The notes below the pieces were generated by a model. That model had not been told where the DNA came from. It ran no database searches and saw nothing but the letters and a program-made list of their open reading frames with translations. A stretch of DNA of 8,720 nt from Nitrospirota bacterium (GTDB lineage: Bacteria > Nitrospirota > Thermodesulfovibrionia > JACRGW01): NCBI GenBank assembly GCA_016212195.1, contig JACRGW010000092.1:1-8720 (forward strand). The letters are read 5' to 3'. The translations under genes and the position numbers were made by a program. Shown in pieces: positions 1 through 6,529 of the stretch (positions within the stretch are counted from its first letter, which is position 1; each line of letters begins with the position of its first letter).

Positions 1-300
1 ACAAAGCTGCGGGTCAACCTGCTTCCTTAATGCTGCGGCAGAGCCTTCCCTTAAATCAACCGACTGATGGCAATCATCGCATTTTTTTGGCGTTGAGAGT
101 TTTGATTCAAGATGTACTCTGTGAAATGTTTTGAACTTTTTATTGAGCGGAACATCATTTTTAATTTTGGCATGACATGCAAGACATTCCTTGTTGCTCT
201 TTTTGCCTGCATCCTTATGCATCTCAATAAGACTCTTTTCTGCTGCAGCTGATACAGAAACAAGCATAAGTACGAAACATACAACTAAAAACCTTTTCAT
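1..300 (-). CDS. Multihaem c-type cytochrome, secreted (C-terminal part beyond left edge)
   Basis: An open frame of 100 codons starts at the ATG at 300-298 and is still open at base 1, so the gene is partial. Residues 1-20 form a signal peptide: basic start (MKR), hydrophobic core, and small residues SAAA before a likely cleavage at E21, which predicts periplasmic export. Two CXXCH covalent haem motifs are visible: CLACH (residues 39-43) and CDDCH (74-78). The last visible residue, C100, may open a third. His28, His60 and His63 are candidate distal haem ligands. The start is supported by a strong Shine-Dalgarno sequence (307-312) and a sigma-54 promoter (348-363). The role inferred is periplasmic electron transfer; subfamily, total haem number and partner are not visible. 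Short spacing between haem motifs and few other conserved residues are typical of c3/c7-like or doubled-CXXCH cytochromes. The link to the upstream two-component system is inferred from position. Confidence 0.85.
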   Translation of the reverse strand, partial: MKRFLVVCFVLMLVSVSAAAEKSLIEMHKDAGKKSNKECLACHAKIKNDVPLNKKFKTFHRVHLESKLSTPKKCDDCHQSVDLREGSAAALRKQVDPQLC

Positions 301-306
301 AAGCCC

Positions 307-312
307 CCTCCT
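307..312 (-). promoter_or_regulatory. Ribosome binding site of the cytochrome gene
   Basis: The minus strand reads AGGAGG followed by GGGCTT and then ATG. This is a full Shine-Dalgarno core at 6-nt spacing, and it fixes the start codon of the partial cytochrome gene at 300. Confidence 0.85.
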
Positions 313-347
313 TTCATACATAAAATTCAGAATCACTTCCTTATTTA

Positions 348-363
348 GGCAACTTCCATGCCA
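348..363 (-). promoter_or_regulatory. Sigma-54 (RpoN) -24/-12 promoter of the cytochrome gene
   Basis: The minus strand reads TGGCATGGAAGTTGCC. It has the invariant GG and GC dinucleotides separated by exactly 10 bases, within the wider TGGCAY-N5-TTGC pattern, so it differs little from the sigma-54 consensus. Transcription would start near 337, leaving a leader of about 37 nt that contains the Shine-Dalgarno sequence of the cytochrome gene. The gene immediately upstream encodes a sigma-54 activator, which strengthens the call. Whether that regulator is the one acting here is inference. Confidence 0.85.
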
Positions 364-427
364 CTTATAAGCTATTGGATTTTAATGGATTTACATTCTA
401 AAGTTTGTTACTTGGAGGAAACAGGGG

Positions 428-478
428 AATAACAGGAAAAACATCAACTAATTGTATTTAAAAGAGAATTCTGTTATT
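428..478. repeat. 8-bp inverted repeat pair, possible activator half-sites
   Basis: AATAACAG at 428-435 is matched by its exact reverse complement CTGTTATT at 471-478, with 35 bases between them. The arms lie roughly 90-140 bp upstream of the predicted sigma-54 transcription start, a usual distance for enhancer-binding activators. An 8-bp match in an AT-rich region may be chance, and no function is demonstrated by sequence alone. Confidence 0.3.
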
Positions 479-497
479 TGGGGAAAAAATCAGGGCT

Positions 498-513
498 GTT
501 ACATTTAAGTAAC
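498..513. promoter_or_regulatory. Candidate upstream activator site, GTTAC-N6-GTAAC palindrome
   Basis: A dyad of two 5-bp arms (GTTAC and GTAAC) around ATTTAA lies about 170 bp upstream of the predicted sigma-54 start and just downstream of the regulator's stop codon. A further GTTACTT occurs at 407-413, the inverse of the AAGTAAC at 507-513. Fis-type HTH domains of NtrC-family regulators bind such dyads as dimers, so this is a reasonable operator candidate. The minus strand has six T residues about 10 nt beyond the dyad, but the stem is short and A/T-rich, so a terminator for the regulator gene is less convincing. Confidence 0.35.
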
Positions 514-541
514 TACTTCTGTCATTACATTAACTGAAAAA

Positions 542-1885
542 TCATAATTCAATTCCGTAGGCATGCATCTTCTCCCAGAGCGTTTTTCTGCTTATTCCGA
601 GTATCTCGGCAGCCTTTGTTCTGTTTCCCTTTGTGATCTTCAAAACCCTGATGATATGATCTTTTTCTGCCTCCGCTGCTATATAAGAAAGTGAACCTTG
701 TTTTTTATCCTCTGTTTTTTTAAAGATAAAGGAGGGAAGGTCATCTTTCTTGATCACATCTGAGATAGAAAGGGTTACACATCTTTCGACAATATTTTCA
801 AGTTCCCTGACATTTCCTGGATAGTTATAATTAAGGAGTGTACCAACCGCCTCTTTTGAGAAATGTGTGTTTTTAAATAGTTTATTTCTATGTTTATCTA
901 AAAAGAAATCTATAAGATAGGGGACTTCTTCTTTCCTCTCTCTTAATGGAGGAAGTGTTATCGGTATTACGTTAAGACGGTAATAGAGGTCCTCTCTGAA
1001 CCTTCCCTTTTTAACCTCTTCCTCAAGGTCTTTATTTGTTGCAGCAATTATCCTTACGTCTACATTTAATGTATCTGTCCCTCCAACCCTTTCGAATCTC
1101 CTTTCCTGTATTACCCTTAGCAGCTTTGCCTGAGTGGAAAGGGGCAAATCTCCAACCTCATCGAGGAAGATTGTACCACCATCGGCAAGCTCAAACCTAC
1201 CCGGCTTTCTCTTTATCGCACCAGTAAATGCACCCTTTTCATGCCCGAATAACTCACTCTCTATAAGACCTTCCGGTAGTGCCGAGCAGTTAACCTTAAT
1301 CAATGGTTTATCCTTCCTTTTACTCTGGTAGTGGATTGTCGTTGCTATGAGTTCCTTACCAGTCCCACTTTCACCAAGTATAAGAACAGTCGAATCCGAT
1401 TCAGAAACCCTTTCTACCAATGAGAAAACATTTTTCATTTCTGTGCTTTCACAAATTATATTCGGGAAAGAGTAGTATTTGACGATGTCTTTTTTAAGTC
1501 TGATATTTTCATCTTTAAGGCTTTTTACATCCAGCGCCCTCTTTATTATAAGAAGAAACTCATCTAATGAAAACGGTTTCGTTATGTAATCAAAGGCGCC
1601 GAGTTTCATTGCCTCAACTGCATCCTTTATACTGCCAAAGGCGGTCATCAGGATCACCTGTGTATCTTTTTTGTTCTCAATAATATTTTTAAGTATCTCA
1701 AGACCATCTGCATCAGGAAGTCTCACATCTGTTACAACTATACTGAAGTAGCTCTCCCTTAAGGCATCTATCGCATCTCTGCCATTTTCGAAGGAGAAAA
1801 CATCATAACCTGAGGACTTAAGGGCATCCTCAAGGGTAACCCTCATCAGCTTCTCATCTTCAATTAAGAGAATCGTTTCTTTCAT
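542..1885 (-). CDS. NtrC-family sigma-54-dependent response regulator
   Basis: This 447-residue protein has the complete three-domain layout of a phosphorylation-controlled bacterial enhancer-binding protein. The receiver domain (about 4-115) has the acidic pair E9/D10, phospho-acceptor D53, T81 and K103. The AAA+ domain (about 140-375) has Walker A GESGTGKE (171-178), the sigma-54 contact loop GAFTGA (218-223), Walker B GTIFLDE (237-243) and the FREDLYYRL segment (296-304) that contributes the arginine finger. A Fis-type helix-turn-helix ends the protein (about 405-443, NRTKAAEILGISRKTLWEKM). All key residues are intact, so phosphorylation, ATP hydrolysis and sigma-54 remodelling are expected. 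The start has AAAAGG (1893-1898) 7 nt upstream. The gene follows the histidine kinase gene after about 100 bp that hold a palindromic repeat, and it precedes a sigma-54 promoter and a cytochrome gene, its likely target. I see no basis for a specific symbol. Confidence 0.95.
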   Translation of the reverse strand: MKETILLIEDEKLMRVTLEDALKSSGYDVFSFENGRDAIDALRESYFSIVVTDVRLPDADGLEILKNIIENKKDTQVILMTAFGSIKDAVEAMKLGAFDYITKPFSLDEFLLIIKRALDVKSLKDENIRLKKDIVKYYSFPNIICESTEMKNVFSLVERVSESDSTVLILGESGTGKELIATTIHYQSKRKDKPLIKVNCSALPEGLIESELFGHEKGAFTGAIKRKPGRFELADGGTIFLDEVGDLPLSTQAKLLRVIQERRFERVGGTDTLNVDVRIIAATNKDLEEEVKKGRFREDLYYRLNVIPITLPPLRERKEEVPYLIDFFLDKHRNKLFKNTHFSKEAVGTLLNYNYPGNVRELENIVERCVTLSISDVIKKDDLPSFIFKKTEDKKQGSLSYIAAEAEKDHIIRVLKITKGNRTKAAEILGISRKTLWEKMHAYGIEL

Positions 1886-1892
1886 ACGGATA

Positions 1893-1898
1893 CCTTTT
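1893..1898 (-). promoter_or_regulatory. Ribosome binding site of the response regulator
   Basis: AAAAGG on the minus strand lies 7 nt before the ATG at 1885. It lies only five bases from the edge of the palindromic repeat (1904-1972), so the repeat inserted or persisted without disrupting translation initiation. Confidence 0.65.
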
Positions 1899-1903
1899 AA
1901 ATC

Positions 1904-1972
1904 GTCATTCCTGCGGAGGCAGGAATCCAGTCCTTTTGCCCCTTTCTGGATTCCCGCTTTCGCGGGAATGAC
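1904..1972. repeat. 69-bp composite palindrome (REP/MITE-like dispersed repeat)
   Basis: Two 27-base half units face each other: 1904-1930 and 1946-1972. They match in inverted orientation at 23 of 27 positions, around a 15-base centre (1931-1945). Outer arms are GTCATTCC and GGAATGAC; inner arms are AATCCAG and CTGGATT. Each half also folds on itself: ATTCCTGC/GCAGGAAT with a GGAG loop on the left, and ATTCCCGC/GCGGGAAT with a TTTC loop on the right. The differences include a T-A pair in one half where the other has C-G, so both stems are preserved. This ATTCCCGC...GCGGGAAT structure resembles dispersed palindromic repeats known from many bacterial genomes, for example the dRS3 type of Neisseria. 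It fills the spacer between the kinase and regulator genes. No transposase is present. Confidence 0.85.
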
Positions 1973-1988
1973 ATTTTATGAGCACTGC

Positions 1989-3473
1989 TCATGTCTCACT
2001 TGACGGAAAGCTCAAAATAAATCTACTCCCTTTCCCTACCTCACTTTCTACCGAAATCTCACCATTATAATTTTTTATAATTTCGTAGGTCAACCAGAGT
2101 CCAAGTCCTGTCCCCTCTCCGGGGGGCTTTGTTGTGAAGAAAGGATCAAATATCTTACATGTGTTCTCCTCTGTAATCCCTTCACCTGTATCTATTATTT
2201 CTAACATTATCTTTGAATTTTCTTTATACCCTTTTACTATCAGGTTGCCACCTTCAGGCATTGATTGAATAGAATTGATGAAAAGGTTCAGCATCATTTG
2301 CTGAAAATCGTGGGGATCAACGAACATAACAAGACTATCTTCAATCTCTGCTAAATATTTAATCGTATTTTTCTTAAGCCTATAATCAATAAAGGAATAA
2401 ATCTCATCTACAGAATACTTTAAATTTAGATTAACAGGTTTGTGTTCGTCTTTCCTTGACATCCATAATAGTTTGTTTACCGTACTTTCAATCCTCTCGA
2501 GTCCTTCATTTATAAGATTCAGATATTTTTCCTTTAAGTCAGGATTGCTACTGCTCTGTTTCAACATCTGGAGACAGTTGAAAATCCCACTGAGAGGATT
2601 GTTTATTTCATGGGCAACACCAGAAGCAAGGATACCTATAGAAGCAAGCTTTTCTGACTGGACCATCTTTTCATGGGTCTTTTTAAGCTCTTCGTTAGCC
2701 TGCCTTATTCTTCCTATCATACTGTTAAATTTTTCACCAAGTATGGCAAGCTCGTCATAACCCTTTACATCAGCCCTGATATTAAGATAATCCTTACCCG
2801 TCTTTTCCATGATATTTGCAAGGTATGTAATGGGGCTTATAAACCTTCTGCTCAATAAAAGTATGATTGAAAACCCTATAGCTATAAAAAATAGGGTGAG
2901 GATCACAATCTTTTTAACCATAGCAATAATCTCTATTTCCATTTTTTCAATGGAGATTCCAAACTTCAGCGTCCCCCACCTCTTCTTACCTATAGAAAGT
3001 GGAACACCGAAATCTATTGCTGGTCTTCCATTATATGTGATACGCTGGATTACGATATTATCAGATTCAAAGGACCTTTTTGTTAATATGTCAGAGTAGA
3101 TCTTTCCATACTCTTTAATGTTATTATGTGATATCACTTTCCCTTCCTCATTGAGGATTGCAATATAAACCAGATCCACATCCCGCCTGTTGAATATCTC
3201 CATAACATAGTTATCAAGAAGGCCACCTTCTTCAATAAGTCCAACTCTTTCGTATATCAGGTCATTTATTATAGGTATGGCAAGGGTCTCTCCGAGTAAT
3301 CTTCCCTGTCTTTCTACCTCCTTATACAGTATGCCTTTTTCTCTCTCAACGGTTATATAACCTATAAGTCCCATCTGAAGGATAATCGCAAATGTTGTAA
3401 TCAATATAAACTTATACTGAAGGCCTAAGCCTCTTTTTATAACCTTATCTTCGGATGACATCCCTTCCCACAT
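1989..3473 (-). CDS. Membrane-bound sensor histidine kinase (HAMP, HisKA, HATPase)
   Basis: The protein has 494 residues from the first Met. A first membrane helix (about 21-41) and a second (about 188-208) enclose a periplasmic domain of about 145 residues that looks like a Cache/PAS-type extracellular sensor (YIAILNEEGKVISHN; then GVPLSIGKKRWGTLKFGI before the membrane). A HAMP linker follows (about 209-262), then HisKA with phospho-acceptor H288 in GVAHEINNPL, and the ATPase domain with N-box N396LFIN400, G1 box DTGEG (428-432), F-box FDPFFTTKP (442-450) and G2 GTGLGL (454-459). All catalytic boxes are intact, so autophosphorylation is expected. HisKA kinases of this NtrB-like kind commonly pair with NtrC-type regulators, and such a regulator is encoded next. 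The ATG at 3473 overlaps the preceding gene by 37 bases; a second in-frame ATG at 3461 has purine-rich GGGAAGGG directly before it and may be the true start. The stop codon lies within a 13-bp palindrome (1979-1991) of unknown meaning. Confidence 0.93.
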   Translation of the reverse strand: MWEGMSSEDKVIKRGLGLQYKFILITTFAIILQMGLIGYITVEREKGILYKEVERQGRLLGETLAIPIINDLIYERVGLIEEGGLLDNYVMEIFNRRDVDLVYIAILNEEGKVISHNNIKEYGKIYSDILTKRSFESDNIVIQRITYNGRPAIDFGVPLSIGKKRWGTLKFGISIEKMEIEIIAMVKKIVILTLFFIAIGFSIILLLSRRFISPITYLANIMEKTGKDYLNIRADVKGYDELAILGEKFNSMIGRIRQANEELKKTHEKMVQSEKLASIGILASGVAHEINNPLSGIFNCLQMLKQSSSNPDLKEKYLNLINEGLERIESTVNKLLWMSRKDEHKPVNLNLKYSVDEIYSFIDYRLKKNTIKYLAEIEDSLVMFVDPHDFQQMMLNLFINSIQSMPEGGNLIVKGYKENSKIMLEIIDTGEGITEENTCKIFDPFFTTKPPGEGTGLGLWLTYEIIKNYNGEISVESEVGKGSRFILSFPSSET

Positions 3474-5182
3474 GTTTTTGGTACTGCATTAATCTTTACC
3501 CTTATGTCTTCATAATCGTTATCTGAGGTTTCTGTAAAACCATTTTTATAATCATCATCAAGTTTATTAAGTATCGTCTGGTATCGTGTGTTACGGGGGT
3601 CTAATTCGAGAAGCGCCTTCTTAATGTCTTCTTTTACAGAAAGCTTCATATCAGGTCTCACAACTATAGGGCCCGTAGGTATAGGCATAGATTCAGCTAT
3701 TATCTCAATTCCGAGTTTTATATATCTCCTCGCCACTGAATCCCTCACAGCTCCAGCGTCATATTGTCCCTTAAGGACAGCCTTAACAACAGAGTCGTGA
3801 TAATCGAAATTTGTATAACTTCTGAGTTCACTTAGATGTATCCCTGAATTAGCCAGGAGATACCTTGGCATAAGATTTCCTGATGTTGACTTGGAGGCTG
3901 AAAAGGCAACCGCCCTGCCCTTAAGTTCTGACGCCTCTTTTAATGGTGAGTCTCTCCTCTTTATTAATACACTCTTATAGGTAGCGGTGTTATCTATTCC
4001 TTTTGGCTTCAGGATAGTGATAGCACCATATCTTTTATGGGCTTCGAGGTATGTCAATGGTCCGAGCAACGCAATATCTATCTCCCCATTACCGAAAGCC
4101 CTCACAGTCTCTTCATAATTTTTCTTCAGGACAAGTTCATAGGAGTAAGGGGTTCTTTCAGAGAGGTAATCAACAAGAGGCTGATACTTTTCATAAAGTA
4201 TCCGTGGATTATCCCTCGGTATCACACCAATATATACGGTCTGTTTTTCCCTTTCCCTCTTTACTGCCACTACAGTGTCTTTAATTGCCCTTTCCATCAC
4301 CCTTATAGTGTCATAATCTTTAGTATTTATAGTAACAAATCCATCTATCATCATAGCATCAAGAATTGCCCTGCCCTTTGGATCATTATTTATATGCAAA
4401 AAGGCATTCTTTATCTTATTTCTAAGTTCAGGATTTATATCTCTTGTTACTATTACAGGCGGTATCCCGAATGGGGGTGAACGCTTAATAATCCTCGTCT
4501 GCTTTGCATAGGGGGAGTCATTTTTTAACATATATTCATAGACAAGGCTGTCAACACTTGCACCATCAACAACCTTCTTGGCAACAAGTTCAACAGACTT
4601 ATTGTGGCTGTAACTGTAGATGTACCTATTAAAAAACTTCTCCGGTGTTGTTCCCATTGTCTTTAAAAGATACACAGGATATAATCTCCCTGAGTTTGAC
4701 CTTGTGTCTGTAAATGAAAAGACCTTTCCTTTCAGCTGGGCGAAGGAATTTATGGGGTCATCCTTATGAACAATTATATAGGAGTGATATGTTGTCCTGC
4801 CATTCACAACCGGGGCAACAAGTAGTTTAGCCCCGAATTCTTCCTGATCTTTAATATAAGAAAGTGAACAGACAAATGCGACCTTGACATCACCGTTCTT
4901 AAGTAACGAATCCATCTCTTTGTATGTCCTTCTGTGAATCATCTGAACCGGTCGGTCTATTCGCTCTCCAATATAATCGATTATCTCCTGATAGTACTTT
5001 ACGGTATCTACCGGTGTAATCATTGATGATACCCCAATCTTTATCGGATGGCCTGTATCCGGATTCCAAGTTACATTAAGCCTCTGTTTTGATGCTGAAC
5101 TATCTGGCAGGTTACATATTGAAGAAAAAATGAATATGGTAAGGGTCAGAAGAATCCCCTTATAAGTGGTAAGGAGTTTCAT
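3437..5182 (-). CDS. Secreted tandem PhnD-type periplasmic binding protein with C-terminal CGKGCH
   Basis: This 581-residue protein starts with a signal peptide (MKLLTTYKG, hydrophobic core about 10-22, likely cleavage near residues 30-31). I see no convincing lipobox. Two homologous PhnD-like domains follow (phosphate/phosphonate-binding family, Pfam PF12974 type), at about 47-300 and 315-560. Aligned landmarks show the duplication: AFVCSLSYI (102-110) with ALLGPLTYL (371-379), SNSG (162-165) with STSG (432-435), YPVYLL with MPRYLL, and DYDTIRV with DYEDIRV. The Ser/Thr-rich S-N/T-S-G loops are probable ligand contacts. The C-terminus carries Cys571-X3-Cys575-His576, a spaced variant of the haem motif or a metal/redox cysteine pair. 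No ABC permease or ATPase is adjacent; the next gene is a histidine kinase whose start overlaps this one. A sensing rather than transport role is therefore inferred, comparable to the PhnD-like sensor region reported in TtrS-type kinases. The ligand is unknown. A sigma-70 promoter lies upstream; the Shine-Dalgarno sequence is weak. Confidence 0.85.
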   Translation of the reverse strand: MKLLTTYKGILLTLTIFIFSSICNLPDSSASKQRLNVTWNPDTGHPIKIGVSSMITPVDTVKYYQEIIDYIGERIDRPVQMIHRRTYKEMDSLLKNGDVKVAFVCSLSYIKDQEEFGAKLLVAPVVNGRTTYHSYIIVHKDDPINSFAQLKGKVFSFTDTRSNSGRLYPVYLLKTMGTTPEKFFNRYIYSYSHNKSVELVAKKVVDGASVDSLVYEYMLKNDSPYAKQTRIIKRSPPFGIPPVIVTRDINPELRNKIKNAFLHINNDPKGRAILDAMMIDGFVTINTKDYDTIRVMERAIKDTVVAVKREREKQTVYIGVIPRDNPRILYEKYQPLVDYLSERTPYSYELVLKKNYEETVRAFGNGEIDIALLGPLTYLEAHKRYGAITILKPKGIDNTATYKSVLIKRRDSPLKEASELKGRAVAFSASKSTSGNLMPRYLLANSGIHLSELRSYTNFDYHDSVVKAVLKGQYDAGAVRDSVARRYIKLGIEIIAESMPIPTGPIVVRPDMKLSVKEDIKKALLELDPRNTRYQTILNKLDDDYKNGFTETSDNDYEDIRVKINAVPKTCGKGCHPKIRL

Positions 5183-5226
5183 ATCAACATTTGTTACCCT
5201 GAGTGTATCGAAAGATTTATAATAAA

Positions 5227-5255
5227 ATTATCTCACAGGTTCTGAAGGATTTCAA
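5227..5255 (-). promoter_or_regulatory. Sigma-70-type promoter of the binding protein / kinase / regulator operon
   Basis: The minus strand has TTGAAA (5250-5255) and GATAAT (5227-5232) separated by exactly 17 bases; each hexamer differs from consensus at one position. It lies in the 90-bp gap between the M16 peptidase stop and the binding-protein start, with a predicted transcription start near 5220 and a leader of about 38 nt. This would give the signalling genes basal expression independent of the upstream pnp/M16 region. Confidence 0.65.
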
Positions 5256-5272
5256 GTCTTTTATCGGCTATT

Positions 5273-6517
5273 CTATGGTGTTGGTATTTCTTTAATCGTG
5301 ACGGGTCCCAATGTGGTAAGGGCTATCGAATCCTTTCTGAAGAGACTATGGGCAATCCTCTGAACCTGCTCTGAAGTTACTGCATCTATATTATGGAGTA
5401 TTTCCTCTATAGTAAAATTCCTGCTAAAATAGATCTCCTGTCTTGCTATCTGGGTCATCTTATTTATTGTACTTTCTAAGGACAGTATGAGGTTTCCTTT
5501 TAGCTGTTCTTTCGCCTTCCTTAATTCATCTTTGCAGACAATATCTTTCTTAAGACTTATGAATTCCTTTAGAATCAGGTCTATCACCTCCCTTACCTTT
5601 GAGGAGTCAGTAGCAGCGTATACTGTAAGCATTCCGGTATCCCTGTAGGAAGCTGCGTAGGAAAAGATAGCATAGGCAAGGCCACGCTTCTCCCTAATTT
5701 CCTGAAAGAGCCTTGAACTTACACTGTTTCCAAGGATTGAGTTAAGGATAAGAAAGCTGTATCTATTTTCATCCGTATATTTAAGTCCCTCTACCCCAAT
5801 ACAGAGATGTACAGACTCAAGCCCTTTTTTCTTTCCATATACATTTCCAACAAATCTTGGCAGAATCTTATTATTTAAGTGTTTATTCCTCTTCAACCTC
5901 CCGAAGGTTTCATCTAAATACCGTAGGAGACTATCAGGATTTAAATTCCCAGCAGCTGAGATCACGATATTCTCAGGATAGTAATAACCTTCTATATAGT
6001 CTATAAGGTTCTCCTTTTTGAGAGACTCTATTACCTCTTTCCTACCAAGAACCGGTTGTCCCAGTGGATTATCCTTCCATGCGGTCTTGTAATACAGATC
6101 ATGAACGTAGTCGTCAGGGGTATCCTCTACCATCTTAATCTCTTCGAGTATTATCCTCTTCTCTTTTTCTATCTCCTGCAGGTCAAAAACCGAATGGATA
6201 AAAATATCCGAGAGAATATCTAAGGCAATAGGCAGGTGTTCATCGAGTGTCCTTGCATAGAATGTAGTTTCCTCCCGTGATGTAAAGGCGTTAAGTTCTC
6301 CTCCGATGGAATCAACCTCAATTGCTATATCCTTTGCACTTCTCCTTTCAGTGCCTTTAAAGAACATATGTTCAAGGAAATGGGATGTTCCGTTCTTCTC
6401 CTTAGGTTCATCTCTTGAGCCTACCATCACCCAGATACCTATAGATACAGAGTGAGAGACAGGTATTGTCTCAGAGACTACCCTAATTCCGTTATCGAGG
6501 ACGTCTTTTCTGAACAT
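5273..6517 (-). CDS. M16 family zinc metallopeptidase (processing-peptidase-like)
   Basis: The protein has 414 residues, the usual length for bacterial single-chain M16B enzymes. It has the inverted zinc motif HFLEH (46-50: zinc ligands H46 and H50, catalytic base E49), and E126 in LEEIKMVEDTPDD is 76 residues further, the expected third zinc ligand. The N-terminal catalytic half (about 1-215) and the C-terminal inactive half (about 215-410, with SSRLFQEIREKRGLAYAI, 267-284) match the two-domain clamp fold. There is no signal peptide, so a cytoplasmic site is likely, with short or unfolded peptides as probable substrates. The start has AAGGA (6523-6527) 5 nt upstream. Placement directly after pnp is seen in several bacterial phyla, including Firmicutes and Deltaproteobacteria-like lineages. 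A terminator separates it from pnp and no clear promoter of its own is visible, so expression probably relies on readthrough or a weak promoter. Confidence 0.95.
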   Translation of the reverse strand: MFRKDVLDNGIRVVSETIPVSHSVSIGIWVMVGSRDEPKEKNGTSHFLEHMFFKGTERRSAKDIAIEVDSIGGELNAFTSREETTFYARTLDEHLPIALDILSDIFIHSVFDLQEIEKEKRIILEEIKMVEDTPDDYVHDLYYKTAWKDNPLGQPVLGRKEVIESLKKENLIDYIEGYYYPENIVISAAGNLNPDSLLRYLDETFGRLKRNKHLNNKILPRFVGNVYGKKKGLESVHLCIGVEGLKYTDENRYSFLILNSILGNSVSSRLFQEIREKRGLAYAIFSYAASYRDTGMLTVYAATDSSKVREVIDLILKEFISLKKDIVCKDELRKAKEQLKGNLILSLESTINKMTQIARQEIYFSRNFTIEEILHNIDAVTSEQVQRIAHSLFRKDSIALTTLGPVTIKEIPTP

Positions 6518-6529
6518 CTTCTTCCTTCA

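Noticed and set aside
51..284. 77-codon minus-strand frame overlapping the left-edge cytochrome
   Set aside because: It is a shadow frame. The true frame starts at 300 with a Shine-Dalgarno sequence, a signal peptide and two CXXCH motifs, and runs off the left edge.
498..513. Rho-independent terminator for the response regulator gene
   Set aside because: The stem is only 5 bp and AT-rich and the T-run is about 10 nt away; an activator-binding site fits better.
1904..1972. CRISPR array or insertion sequence
   Set aside because: It has only two inverted half units, no direct repeats with spacers, and no transposase or target-site duplication evident.
1979..1991. 13-bp palindrome TGAGCA-C-TGCTCA at the kinase stop codon
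   Set aside because: It is short with no loop able to form a stable hairpin and no T-tract, so it is not a terminator; it could be an operator, but nothing else supports this.
2440..3099. Three overlapping plus-strand frames opposite the histidine kinase
   Set aside because: They are antisense to intact kinase domains and have no start signals or family features.
4037..4480. 147-codon plus-strand frame opposite the binding-protein gene
   Set aside because: It is antisense to a well-supported gene, has no ribosome binding site or recognisable domain, and an erratic Tyr/Ser/Phe-rich composition typical of a reverse-strand shadow.
3437..5182. Solute-binding component of a phosphonate ABC importer
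   Set aside because: No permease or ATPase gene is adjacent, the domain is duplicated, and the gene overlaps a histidine kinase gene; transport is possible but less likely than sensing.
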